A stretch of 64,000 nucleotides of DNA, from positions 64,001 to 128,000 of the forward strand of contig CAUYUJ010001448.1 of NCBI GenBank assembly GCA_963575745.1, written 5' to 3'. How positions within the stretch are numbered: position 1 is the first letter of the stretch; each line of letters starts with the position of its first letter. Position numbers and translations under genes: made by a program. The notes under the pieces were generated by a model. That model had not been told where the DNA came from. It did no database searches and worked only from the letters and a program-made list of their open reading frames with translations. Of the stretch, positions 19,217-29,345 are shown piece after piece. The stretch is from Prorocentrum cordatum (Eukaryota; Sar; Dinophyceae; Prorocentrales; Prorocentraceae).

Positions 19217-19740
19217 TTACGATGGGCAATCTGGCAAGGCGAGGGCTGAACTCCTCAAGCCCACTTCAGGTAGTTGGATGTCGTAGTGCTCGTTGACAGT
19301 ACGATCACCATTGGCAGTTTCCAGAATATGCTCCTCGCGAACAGATGTGCGATCAGATTCGGTCTGCGTCAGCTCGTTCTCATCCTGAATATGGTGCGCA
19401 GATCCACTGTCGAGGACCCAGGAACGTGTCAGTGCAGCTGTCGATCGTGGTGGGTCGACTTTCTGAATCACTGTCGTCTCCTGGTGTGTCTCGGAAGACT
19501 CTGTGGTAGAGTCGTCGGACTCTGGAATCGCAATTGGTGTCTCCACCGACACCGTGTCGTGTCGGTAGCCATGTAGGTCCTGATGCCATAATTTGGCCTC
19601 CCGTTGACAACGTTGTAGGGCGTCTGCACTCTGTTTCCACCACCATTGTGGCAGCGGGTCTGGTACTTTGACGATGTCGCCCTCGCTTGGCTTCTCCATC
19701 CACTTGTCACTTGTCCAGAGTGGACTTGCCAGAAACCATG
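19217..19740 (-). CDS. pol: Copia-type aspartic protease
   Basis: It processes the polyprotein. RSWVLDSGSAHHIQDE contains the retropepsin DSG active site in the form usual for copia (WxxDSGxxxH), followed by VREEHILETANGDRTVNEH and LPEVGLRSSALALPD. The upstream part, WMEKPSEGDIVKVPDPLPQW, is the Gag-protease linker, reached by a frame slip near 19710 from the Arg/Ser-rich end of Gag. Plus-strand position of the DSG codons is about 19405-19415. Confidence 0.8.
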
Positions 19741-21564
19741 TACGGGTAGTAGTCCACGGTATGTGTGTCAAAACGTATCCGACGCCGTGGTTTGGTAGAT
19801 GCTGTCTTGGCCTTGTGGACGGCCATGAGAGTCTTGTCACGTATGACGTAACTGCGGTCGGAGTGGCGTGGGCGGCGATAGGTAGCGGGAGAGCGTAGCC
19901 TGAACTTGAGGGAGCCACGGGAAGAACCGCGGCTCGTGGAATGTCGGACACGGCCTCTGTCGCTGCCATATGATCTGCCGCGGCCACGCGGACTGCCACG
20001 TCCTCCGCCGCGCCCGTCTCGTCCTCGGGAAGATGATCGTGATGATCTCTCATATCGGCCTCTCGACTGACTGCGAGTCTGTAAATCTCCTGGAGGATGA
20101 TCGAGATCGGTCGTACGGGCGTCGGTTGTCACGTCTGTTGCATGAGCCCCCCGCTTTCCGAACCCCCCCGCGTTGTGGAGAGCGTCGGCTCCCCGATCCG
20201 CGAGATGGCGGTCGGCCACGACTATCCTGGCTGGAAGTCCGTGGACGGCTGGGGCTTCTCTCAGGTGTCTTCGTACCCGGTGCCAGGTGAGCGTGCTCGC
20301 ATTTGTCGCACTTGTGGCACTTATTCTGTGTGAAGAAGCTGCACTGCGCCATGTGCGGGAAGTTGCACTTGTCTCCGCGTGCACAGGCACTGCGCTTGGC
20401 GAACTCGAAGCAAAATGGCCTCGATCCTGGCTTCTTGGAATACACAGGGGCTGAGACGCTACGGCGAGTGTCGCCGCCAGCGTTCGATGCTCGGGAAGAT
20501 CTGCTGTCCTTCCCATCCCTGGAAAAGGTATGTAAAGCCTTGCAACGTTCACCATTGCGACAATTGCCTTTCTTCCAGGCTGCGCAGATGTGCACCTGAG
20601 AACGGTTCTCATGCTCGTGCCGTAACTCATTCTGATTATTCTCGAGTTGTTTGAGCTCCAGAACGTCTAGAACGCGCTGTCGGAGCCAATCATAGGTACG
20701 ATTCGGGTCGCTTATCTTCATGCGCTGGTACTCGTACATATCCTGTTTCATCCAGGCATGTCGGCGAATCTGTGTGCGAAACAGAGATTCCAAGATCTTT
20801 GGGTCGGGTGCCTCTCGGCAATCCAACAGTAAAGCGTCCCAGTCGGTAATGAATCGTTGCAAATCCTCATCTCTCATCCTCAGTTCTTTGAGGCGCTCAA
20901 AATCATGTAGGTCGTCATCAACCTCTGTCGCTTTGTAGGACTGCAGGATGTGCCAGTAGATCTGGCGTCCTCTCAGCATGCGTCCTGCTTTGTGCTCCCT
21001 GGTCTCGATGAGCCTGATCCGGTAGCGAAGATCGGAGGATAAGATGTCGCTGAGAGCGGTAGCGAGTTTGCAATCGATGCTCTCGAAGTCTCCGCTGTCT
21101 CGTAAGTCCTCAAAGGTACATTCGGGCTGTTCAGCCACGCATAGGCAAGCATATGCGTTGGATGGTCGCCCTGAAGCGGCCCCGAATTTCTTCCGTACCT
21201 GTTGCTGCCACCCAAGCAGTTGTGTGATCTTAGGCAAGACGGGGACTCGGACGGTGTCTGACTCCTTGATAGGAGTAATAGTATTGACCGAAACCGCAGA
21301 CAGTGGTTGTGAGGGTATCGGTACACCGTCGACAGCTGGTTCTGTGCGCACGGGAGACACGTGGCGTGTCTGTGCCGAAGCTGCAGCGGAGGCTGCTCCT
21401 GGTGACGTGCGTCGCTGTTGTCCTGCAGAAGCGCGTGGTGCTTCAGCGGACGCTGCCGTCGGCCTGGATAGGCCGGTTGTAGGCTGAAGGTGAAGTGTAA
21501 TGTCGCTGGTGTGGTCAATCAATTGATTCGTCCAGCTTGTCATATCCTCGTGTATCTGGTCCAC
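19707..21564 (-). CDS. gag: Gag core with three CCCH zinc fingers and SR/RG-rich tail
   Basis: Gag forms the particle and binds RNA. In the frame 20050-21564, residues ~150-300 are a helical Gag-like core (YWHILQSYKATEVDDDLHDF, LQRFITDWDALLLDCREAP). Then come three CCCH fingers: residues 327-345 (C-x7-C-x5-C-x3-H), 385-404 (C-x8-C-x5-C-x3-H) and 408-426 (C-x7-C-x5-C-x3-H). Most copia Gags carry a single CCHC knuckle instead. A long Ser/Arg and Arg/Gly tail follows, crossing a frame slip near 20.1 kb into the frame 19707-20630, as in RNA-binding proteins. Confidence 0.75.
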
Positions 21565-23125
21565 TTTTTGGCGTGCATAATCGTCAGTATGCCGAGAGCG
21601 TTGTGAGTCGTTGCTCGTAGGCTCGGAGACGGGGCGCTGTGTGCCTCCATATCACTTTCCAGACGTGTGAGACACTCCTCGACACGTACCTTTTCAGCAT
21701 CTCTCTCACGAATAACCTGGGAGAGCTCAGACTGCGCGTGGTCCGCCGCCGTCTCAACCTCCTGCAACCTGTCAGTGAGGCGGGCGAAATCGTAAACCGT
21801 AGGAGGAGATCCCAGCTGATCAGTCTGGGCTCGTCCGACGCGCAACTCTGCCAGGGCGTCCTGTACACCAGGAAAACGCTGCTCGATTTCAGAGATCCGG
21901 TTAGTGAGTGGCTGCACGACAGCGTTGGTCGCGTCAAGCCTTTGAGCGATAACTCTCTCAATGTTTTGCAACATGCCGAACAGGTTCGACGAGTTGGCGT
22001 TCGCTTCAGTGCGAAGCGTCGCCGTAGTGTGGTCCATGTGGGATCGAAGATCATTGATCTGAGACTGGACGTCGCCAAGGTCGGTTGCCTCAGCTGGAGG
22101 CGGTCGGTTTCGGAGCTGGTCGTGGATCTCATCATGTAGGATCCTGACCGTTGGAACGCCTGTGTCACGGACGATCACAAGCTGTTGCTCCATCTGCGCG
22201 AGGTAGTTGCGCAGGTGATCGACCGTCGCTGACCGTTCACCTGAGTGTGACACCTCACGGTCAACCTGAAACTGCAGCTCACCTAAGATACGACGATCTT
22301 CAGCGATCCTGGAATCTATGATCGCTAGGGCGCCGTCAAAATCCTGACGTAGGGCAGCAGTGTTGGCAGCGCTCGTCTGAACGCTCTGCATCAGTCCAGA
22401 GTACTGCCTGGACAAGAAGGTTTCAACCTGGTCTCTGAGCTCAGCGATCTCACCTGCAGCGGACGTGACCGCCGGCAGGTCGTCTGAGAGGGAGAGATGG
22501 GGAGCGCCAGCTCCCTGCTGCATCCTCTCGCGAGGAGTGCATGGCCTCTGAGAGGCGGCACGCGGGCTCGACCTTTTCTCGTCGTATGGGCCTGTGGCCT
22601 CACGACGGTTACGCAAGGACGAGCTGCGGCTAGGGCCGTGTGTGTGGTGTCTGACGAGATGATACCTGGGAGTGCTGCGTCTGCGGCTGTGCCGACACTG
22701 GTCTACCGAGTTCCTCAAAAGCAGCAACGTGCTCCGCAGCAGGAACGATCGCAGGGCTGGTCATGCCAGTACCTGTGTTCCATCGGCGGGTAGCGCGGAA
22801 GCGCCCTGGAGTATCAGGACCAGCGGAGCTGGCGCCCGACGCAGATGGGATTGCTCCCGACGGAAGAGGAGATGGAGACTCGAAGGTAGGCGTGTGGAAC
22901 TCTCGACTGCCTGCTCCTACTCCTGTCCCCCCGCGGGCGGCGTGGTGGTGAAATTCAGCAGCTAGCCGCGCCTCGGGTCCGTCTGAGCGGGGGGGGGGTA
23001 TCTGGGACACCCACACGGTCAACACTAAGGCTCTCCAACTCATCACCGAGCCGTCGCGCCGTCGGAGAGCTCGGACGCGAGACCCCGACGGACCCCTTAC
23101 AGCGCATGCGCCGCTTGGGTTCCAT
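21540..23125 (-). CDS. gag: Gag N-terminal region with long coiled coil
   Basis: The first ATG after the 5' LTR is at 23125, 100 nt inside (MEPKRRMRCKGSVGVSRPSS). The frame slips at a run of C near 22989-22998, continues as SREFHTPTFESPSPLPSGAI in the frame 22630-23211, and slips again near 22640 into 21540-22727. That last frame is a ~300-residue heptad-rich coiled coil (ELRDQVETFLSRQYSGLMQS, AQMEQQLVIVRDTGVPTVRI, DFARLTDRLQEVETAADHAQ). It joins the Gag core across another slip near 21.57 kb. A coiled coil of this length in front of Gag is unusual and may drive assembly. Confidence 0.6.
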
Positions 23126-23225
23126 CGAGGCCGCGTGCGAGATCGCGACGCGGGGTTCGATGAACTGTGAGCTTTACGGGCTAATAACCTGTGTATGGGA
23201 TTGAAGTACAAAGGTGCAGAACCCC

Positions 23226-23385
23226 TGATCCGTTGGTAGAGGAAAGGAGGGAAAGATGGATATATGTTCCTCCTGCACGATCAAAGGTCTGATCGATCTA
23301 ATCCAATACCTGAGCCCAAACGGCCAGGCGCAGGAGAGTGAGGATAAGGAGTATATATGAAGGTATTATACGGGTTCTATTCACA
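23226..23385 (-). repeat. 5' LTR
   Basis: It is 160 bp, TG...CA on the minus strand, and contains the same terminal blocks as the 3' LTR plus about 25 extra bp in the middle. A TATATAC motif lies about 27-33 nt from its 5' end. Confidence 0.85.
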
Positions 23386-23800
23386 GGCAGAGATCCAGGC
23401 TCGACGTCGCCAGCCTTGGGGGTGTGCGAGCTGAGAGCCTGTCGCCACTTTCGAGGGCTGCTGGGGGGGGGGGCAACACAATGGGTACCCAGCGCACGTT
23501 GAAATTCGACCCAGCCATCCCCGGGGTACTGCGAGCTGCGAGACGGTCGCCACTTTCGAGGTCTGCTGGGGGGTGGCAGCACAGTGGGTGCCAGGCGCAT
23601 CTTGCAAGACAGTCGCCACTTTCGAAGGATGCTGGGTGGGCCAGCACAGTCGGTGCCAGGCGCACATCATATTTGACCTCTCCATCCCTGGGAGCTACGA
23701 GCTGCGAAGAGGCTGCCACTTTCGAGGGCTGCTCGTGGGGCCAGCATCGTGGGTGCCAGGCGCAAGTCCAGACTGGACCTCGCCATCGCCGGGCGGCTCG
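23386..23800. repeat. Right arm of the ~100-bp satellite
   Basis: Four degenerate monomers. Landmarks are TGTCGCCACTTTCGAGGGCT (and variants GACGGTCGCCACTTTCGAGG, CAGTCGCCACTTTCGAAGGA) and GGGTGCCAGGCGCA. They match the monomers at 5165-5400 on the far side of the retrotransposon. A G-run lies at 23463-23474. Confidence 0.8.
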
Positions 23801-24310
23801 TCAAGGAAGCCGAAGGCGAGGTCGTCCACGTGGCCGTCACCGTGGAAGCTGCGGACGGCCTGCGGCACCTGCCTCGCGGCGCGCGGGCGTGCGTGGACCG
23901 ATGCACGGCCAGCCCCGAGCGGCAAAACAACTTGCGCAGATCGTTCGCAGCATCGACGCCGCGGACGCGGCGGGCCTCGTTTTCACCGAGCCGCACTTTC
24001 TCCAGCCCGCTCGAATTCCACGAACGTAACTCACGCGCGCCAGCCTGGTCATTTCCCGCGCCGGGGCCCGGGCGCCCACGGCCTGCCAGGGCCGGGCCAT
24101 GCACTGCGGAGTGATTGGCGACGCCTGGTGCACGGTCGCGAAGGACCTGGGCGCCCTCCGGCTGCATCTCTACGCCGTGCCCGCCAAGGCGACGACGGAG
24201 GACAACCTGGCGATAATGCGCGACCCCGGCCTAGTCTTTCTTCCCGGCGGGCCGCCCGCAGACCTCGCGGCGCGCCCGCAAGCTGGCGGGCGAGCTGGGG
24301 CCCCATCGCT
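23801..24310 (+). other. Possible coding remnant, unknown
   Basis: Plus-strand pieces look protein-like: LAQIVRSIDAADAAGLVFTE (frame ending 24029), then RAMHCGVIGDAWCTVAKDLG and TTEDNLAIMRDPGLVFLPGG. They are in different frames and no splice sites are convincing. It could be a decayed gene or chance GC-rich openness. Confidence 0.25.
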
Positions 24311-24513
24311 TCTTCCACTTTCTATAAACTGCTGTCCTCTGAAGCGCCAGATCGCCGCGGCGCGGGCCGCGCTTCTTCTCGAGCGCCCCATTGGACAAAA
24401 TCGCCGCCCTCCTTCCTCATCCTGCGTCTTTCGGCGTCGTCCGCTTCCTCCGCCGTCTCCCCGCTGCTGCCGCGCTGACATTTCGCTGCCCCCTCGCGTC
24501 CTTCTCCTGCCCC

Positions 24514-24650
24514 TCATTCCCAGACTGGGGCCCCCGACCTCGCCCTCCTGTCGCTGTCTGCCGAGTCGTGGAACGCGCGCGCATTCCATGTGACTAGTTT
24601 GAACAATCGTCCGTAACAATGCCGAACGACTAATCTGATCACTTGATGCA
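24514..24650 (-). pseudogene. Possible LINE endonuclease N-terminus fragment
   Basis: The minus frame reads YGRLFKLVTWNARAFHDSAD then SDRRAR, which resembles the start of LINE apurinic-type endonucleases (hydrophobic strand, T-x-N-A-R). The rest of the endonuclease is not readable downstream. Confidence 0.25.
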
Positions 24651-24959
24651 AATTGGTTGGGCGCGTCGCAGGGTAGTTCAACTGGCGGCTTTCTCTCGAC
24701 TTCGGCGTCTGGGGCCGTTGTCTGGCTGGGGCTCTCACATGAAGCACCGGAGCGAAAAACTGGCCCCGGTGAAAAGGTCGGGGCCGCTGGGGCCGCGGAT
24801 CGAAAACGCAGGGCCCGCGGACGTCAACGCCGCGCGCCCGGGCCCAGAAGCGGCGACAGGGAGCCCCCAGGAGCTCCAGAAAAGGACGGAAAGAACGCTG
24901 GGCGGGGGGGCGCCAATGTTTCGACTGGCCCTTCCCCGATCGTTCGCCCCGTGGATGCG

Positions 24960-25620
24960 TTTGCTGCGCGTGCTCTGCTATGTCTACTGCTCTCTCGCTA
25001 CTGTTGTGAGGAAGTCGATGCACGTCTGAAGACTGACAGGTTTGGGTTCGGTCAAGCCTTCTCGTTCGGGCAGGCCGTGGACGCCCCTCAACTCAGTGCC
25101 CACGAATATCGCAATGCGTTTCCTCTGATGGGCATCGCCCGCCTCAGCTGATCGCTCGCATCCGTGAACTTGCAAGGTCGCGCTGCCGCGACGCCCCTCT
25201 GACAAAAACCGAAATGTGCACAGTTCGCTTCAGTAACTCCGCGCAGGCCGCCGCGTCGCCGCGACGCCTGCCATGGAAGACTTGCTGGGATCGCCTGGAC
25301 AAGTGCCCGACTTTCCGCCGCGGCTCGCGCGGGCTCGGAGGAAGGCTGGGGGGGGCGGGCGGCGACGCAACGTTCAATCACCCGGCCGCCATGGACCCAG
25401 GAAATGCAACTACATGAATCTAGACAGCTTGCCTACTCATGCATCGGGGCGCGCTGGAATCATCTTCGGTTTGCCGGATGCTCGCCCGGGTCGTTTTTTC
25501 ATCAATTTGCCCGACGCTCCCCTGGGCCTCGTCTCTCCTTGGTCTGCCCGATACCTCGCCGGACCTCGCTGGGCCTGTCGTGTGGGGGCTGAAGACTCGG
25601 ACTATCCGCGCGCCCCCTCC
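24960..25620. repeat. Dispersed ~660-bp repeat, contiguous copy
   Basis: 24960-25340 matches 60965-61290 (shared phrases CTACTG.TGTGAGGAAGTCGAT, CGTCTGAAGACTGAC, GCGACGCCTGC). 25395-25620 matches 62770-63000 (AATCTAGA.AGCT, CCTACTCATGC, CCTCGCTGGGCCTGTC). Here the two halves are adjacent; in the other copy they are separated by a satellite. Confidence 0.8.
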
Positions 25621-26890
25621 GCGTCCTTCAATGATGTCTCAACTCTCCCACGGCTCGGCGCGGCTTCAGCCCTTTGATCGTCCACGTAACGGCGCAGCGC
25701 GAACGGACTAGCCGCGGTGTTCTTCGCGAGCAGGCTGTCGGCTACATCTCAAATCCAATCCCAGCCGCGGCGTTGAAGCACTCGCCGGGCATGTTCCATC
25801 CAGTCGATCCCAGACCGCCAACCGCCAAAGGCCATGAACAGCTCGGAAACAGCGCAACACAGGATGTCTGAATCCGGGCGCGCCGTCACTGTAAATCTAT
25901 TCCTTTGGCCACAACCGGCGCGGCAACTCCGCGAAAGTCGGCGTTCCCCTGGGCACCGTCTGCGCGCAGCGTCGACGTCCGCCGACAGGAGGTCAGGCGC
26001 GGGCGACATTGCAGCTCTCCGCGCCGCAGCCCAGACTCCTTTCAGGGAGGCGGGAGCTTCGCGCGGATCTGCCTCAATAATCAGCGCGCCGCTGGCGCCG
26101 TTAAGGTAATTGCCTCCAACCAACAACCGGGCCCTCCAAATGGGGCTGCCCGCCCGCGGTCACCACAGCCTGCTTGCTTGGCGCTAAGCCTGCTTGCTTG
26201 GCGCTAAGCAGCAAATTGGAGTGCGCGAACAGAGCGCCTGCTCAAGGGCGTCCGTGCGCGCGGCCTCGGTGCGCGACCAGGCCCTTCCTCGTGCAGCGCT
26301 TCCCATGGAGTTTTTCCAGGAGACGGCGGGCCCTGGTTGCGCTATCCCGGCAGGCCGGGAAAGTGACCCCCGAGGTTGGTCGTGCATTCCCCGCGCGTCT
26401 TGCCAATTTCAACTCCAAGCGGTGCCGGCGCCATCCGTTCGGGCGCCCCCTTCTCGCGCGGCGAGAAAATATCAATCCGCGCACGGCTGCGCCGCGGCCG
26501 CGCTTATGTCCTAGATTGGGATGCGCAGAGGACCGGATGGGAGCTTGACGTCGCGAGTGGTGCGAAACGCAGTGATACCTCGGTGGGCAAACGGCCCCAG
26601 CCTCAAATATTGTAGGAGTTGCAAGCGCCATGGTCCACAGGGACACCGAGTTCGCCTCTCGGCTCTAACTCGGCCAACGTCGCGGTGCCATGGGGGCGCG
26701 GCCCCTTGACAACGAACACCAGGCACCCAAAGGGGTGCAAGTGTAGGGTACCCGCATGTGTTCTTCAAGGTGCGAGGTGCGATTCTCTCACCATGCCCGA
26801 TTCGGCCCCAAAGCCCGGTCCAGAACGCTGCAGCCGGAGAAAAACGCCGGTGTGAAAATGAACGAACGCACGAAAAGTCAGACGCCCAGG
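25621..26890. other. Spacer with no recognised gene
   Basis: GC-rich, several overlapping Arg/Ala/Pro-rich frames on both strands. A 20-bp tandem duplication (CCTGCTTGCTTGGCGCTAAG, two copies) lies at about 26168-26208. The minus frame at 25749-26126 has mixed composition but no recognisable domain. Confidence 0.4.
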
Positions 26891-28873
26891 CGAGCGGACA
26901 AAACGCTACCCCCGTAACTCGCTGAGCCCTCTACAGACTGTCATGTTAGTAAACCCATAAAAGTACCAGAAAAGTGTCCAAAAAGTGTTATTATCGATGT
27001 GTGTGATATGTCCTAAAACTGCTTGCGAAACGTACAAGAAAAGGATACGAGGATGGTCGCAAAGTGTCGGCAATGGTTTCCAACGTCCCCTAGGTGTTCG
27101 AACAAGTGTCCGCCCCGCCAAAAAAATCCCAACGGAATTCCAGAACACGTTCCAAGAATTGAATGTTGAATCATCCAACAACGAGCTGCCATATGCAAGC
27201 GCAGCCGCTGGCCACGGAGCCAGCGATAAAGGAGGAATGGGAGGCGGGCAGGGCACGGAGAAGGAGGTTGAGGAGGCGGGTGGGGCAAGGAGAAGGCCAA
27301 ACCCGAGAAAGAAGAGGGGATGGCGGGTGGGGGGATGTGCAAAATAAGCTCATTTTTTATTTGCAGGGCGCGGCTCCCGCCAACGCCGCGAACCCCCCGA
27401 AAAAGAATATCCCTGGGCAGCGCACGCCGCACACGGCGAACTGGTGAGCTCCCGCCTCGTCATCATATGTTTGGTTTTGGTTGCGGCGGGGGGCGCTGAT
27501 AAATGTGTCGGTGAGCCCATCTGAAAATGAAGCAAATGATGGATTTCCCGCGCCCCGCCCATCATGTGTTGCACCAGCCAAGCTGCGTGCATCCCCCCCC
27601 CGTCCTCTCCCCGACGCAGGGGGAACTCGAGAGGGCAGTGCCCTCGCGCTTTGAAAGGTGGCGGCGTCGCGCCGCCGCGCAGAGACCGACGCAGTCACCG
27701 AGCTTGCGCGCCCAATCGACAGGCGCGCGCGCGCGGGGGGAGGCCGACCGAGACGGACGTTGCTCATGTGCAGGTCTCCCTCTCCCACCTCCGCGCACTC
27801 CTCCCTCCCGACTCCGACCCCCCGCCTCCTACGCGTATATGCACAGCCGTGCCCGTGGGCACGGTGGGGCATCGCTGAATGCCAACTCGCATCGGGTTGG
27901 GGCGCCCCTGAGGCCCGATGACGGCCTCATGGTGGCCTTAGGGAGGGGCGGGTAGGGTTGCGGGTGTTCCTCGGGCGCCCCGCTAGACACCCATGGTGTT
28001 CAACGCCCCCAACCCCGCCGAAACACGCGCCTGCGCGCGCCGCCCCCTCTTACACATGGCCCCTGGGGGCCCCACTCGCCCCTGACGCTCTCAACACAAA
28101 GCGCCTATGGATGGCTGCCAAACCAGATCAGGCAACCCCCAGCGGCAGCAAAGGCCACCCTGCGTGCATCCAAGACCGCTCAAGATGGCCCCAACACGGC
28201 TCTGAGGCTGTCCCGAAACGCCCCAAGAGTCGCCGCGCGAGACAGCCCAAGAGGGATGGCCCTCCCCCGCCTCAGTAGGCTCGAAGAGACAAGAATGAAC
28301 GATGTGCCTTACACGTTTTTCGAACATGAGCGGGCCCTCGCCGTCTTGAGCACCCGTCGGCCCAAGGCGGCCAGCGAGGTGACGGGCATCGACTTCAGAC
28401 TCACCCAGGGGCTCTACAGGTTGCCCGATATACCCAACATGGCCCAATATGATTTCGAGACGGCCCGAAGACAGCACGAAGACGGATCGCGAGAGTACCC
28501 AAGCGCCCCTAACAGCCACCACCCAAGGGAGGAGGCCAACTTTACCCAGAAGGGAGCCCGATATTGGCGCAACAAGCGCCAAACAGCCCAAATACACCCA
28601 AAGCCATCCCAAGGGGTGCCCCCAGGCGCTCCGAAGCTCCCCAAGACGTCCCAGATAGGCTATTCGCGACGGCCACGCGCGCACCCTATCGAACAGTCGC
28701 CGCCCAAGGTGCTGGGCTGGTGCGACGGCGGGGGATGCCGCAGGCATTTAGGATACGCAGTGGCGCCGAACGCCCAATCGGCCTCCCCCGAGCCCGACCA
28801 CGGCTCAGGCCGTGAACTCCATGGGCAGCTCGATTGCCAGGCCGTGAAATCCATCGGCAGCTCGATGATCGGC
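26891..28873. other. Spacer with no recognised gene
   Basis: 26.94-27.03 kb contains scattered AAAAGTGTCC-type words like the 11-bp satellite at 38.4 kb. 28.1-28.8 kb is rich in words such as CCAAGATGGCCC and GCCCAATATG that recur at 34.1, 44.2-44.6 and 47.8-48.4 kb. The plus-strand ORF at 28256-29548 is the antisense of real minus-strand exons plus a polypyrimidine run and is not a gene. Confidence 0.4.
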
Positions 28874-29162
28874 TTAGGCCGTGAACTCTTTCGATTGCTT
28901 GATGATCTCGCAGACCGACTTGCCAAAGTCAGCGATGGCCCTGGGGCAGTCGGTCGTCGCACCATCCAAGTAGCGCTTCACCGCATCTGCGACCTTGTTC
29001 CTCTTGTCGGCAGTCGTCTTGCAGTTCTCGAAATAGTAGATGATCCTGCCTGCCGCGAACGTCTGCGCGGCCGCCTTCATCGCAATCTCCGCCTCGCGGA
29101 TCGCGGCGGTGTCGATCTTGAACTTCAGGGTGCTGGCGAACTCCTCGTAGCGTTGCTTCGCC
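28874..29162 (-). CDS. Last exon of the unknown multi-exon gene (28874-33200)
   Basis: After an AG at 29164-29163 the frame reads AKQRYEEFASTLKFKIDTAA, AGRIIYYFENCKTTADKRNK and ends KSVCEIIKQSKEFTA with a stop at 28874. The composition is clearly protein-like. It is separated from the main exon by a ~200-bp purine-rich interval (29163-29390), which spoils the frame of the main exon and is best read as an intron. The donor is not certain; GT and GC candidates exist near 29365-29390. Confidence 0.6.
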
Positions 29163-29345
29163 TAGCGGAGCCCCCTTCCTCATCCTCCTCCTCTTCCTCC
29201 TCATCCTCCTCCTCCTCCTATTCCTCCTCATCCTTATCCTCCTCTTCCGCGTCCACCTCCTCCTCCCCCTTCTCCGCTTCCTCCTCTCTCCTCCTCGTCA
29301 TCCCCCTCCCCCCCCTCCCCAGCGTTCCCCATCTTCCCTCCTGCC

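Larger units (their letters stand above)
5401..23385 (-). mobile_element. 18-kb Ty1/copia-type LTR retrotransposon with extra 3' ORFs including a Tpt1/KptA domain
   Basis: The ends are two direct repeats, each starting TG and ending CA (5401-5535 and 23226-23385). A G-rich tract abuts the 3' LTR. In transcription order on the minus strand come Gag (coiled coil, three CCCH fingers), aspartic protease, integrase, reverse transcriptase and RNase H. Integrase before reverse transcriptase is the copia order. About 8 kb more coding DNA follows RNase H, which is unusual for copia elements of 5-6 kb. Several one-base frameshifts break gag-pol, so this copy is probably not autonomous unless they are assembly errors. 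No 5-bp target duplication is visible: the flanks are GTGCG on the left and GGCAG on the right. No clear tRNA primer site follows the 5' LTR. Confidence 0.85.

Noticed and set aside
23216-23225. tRNA primer binding site next to the 5' LTR
   Set aside because: The bases after the LTR (GGGGTTCTGC) do not start with TGG and match no tRNA 3' end I can name.
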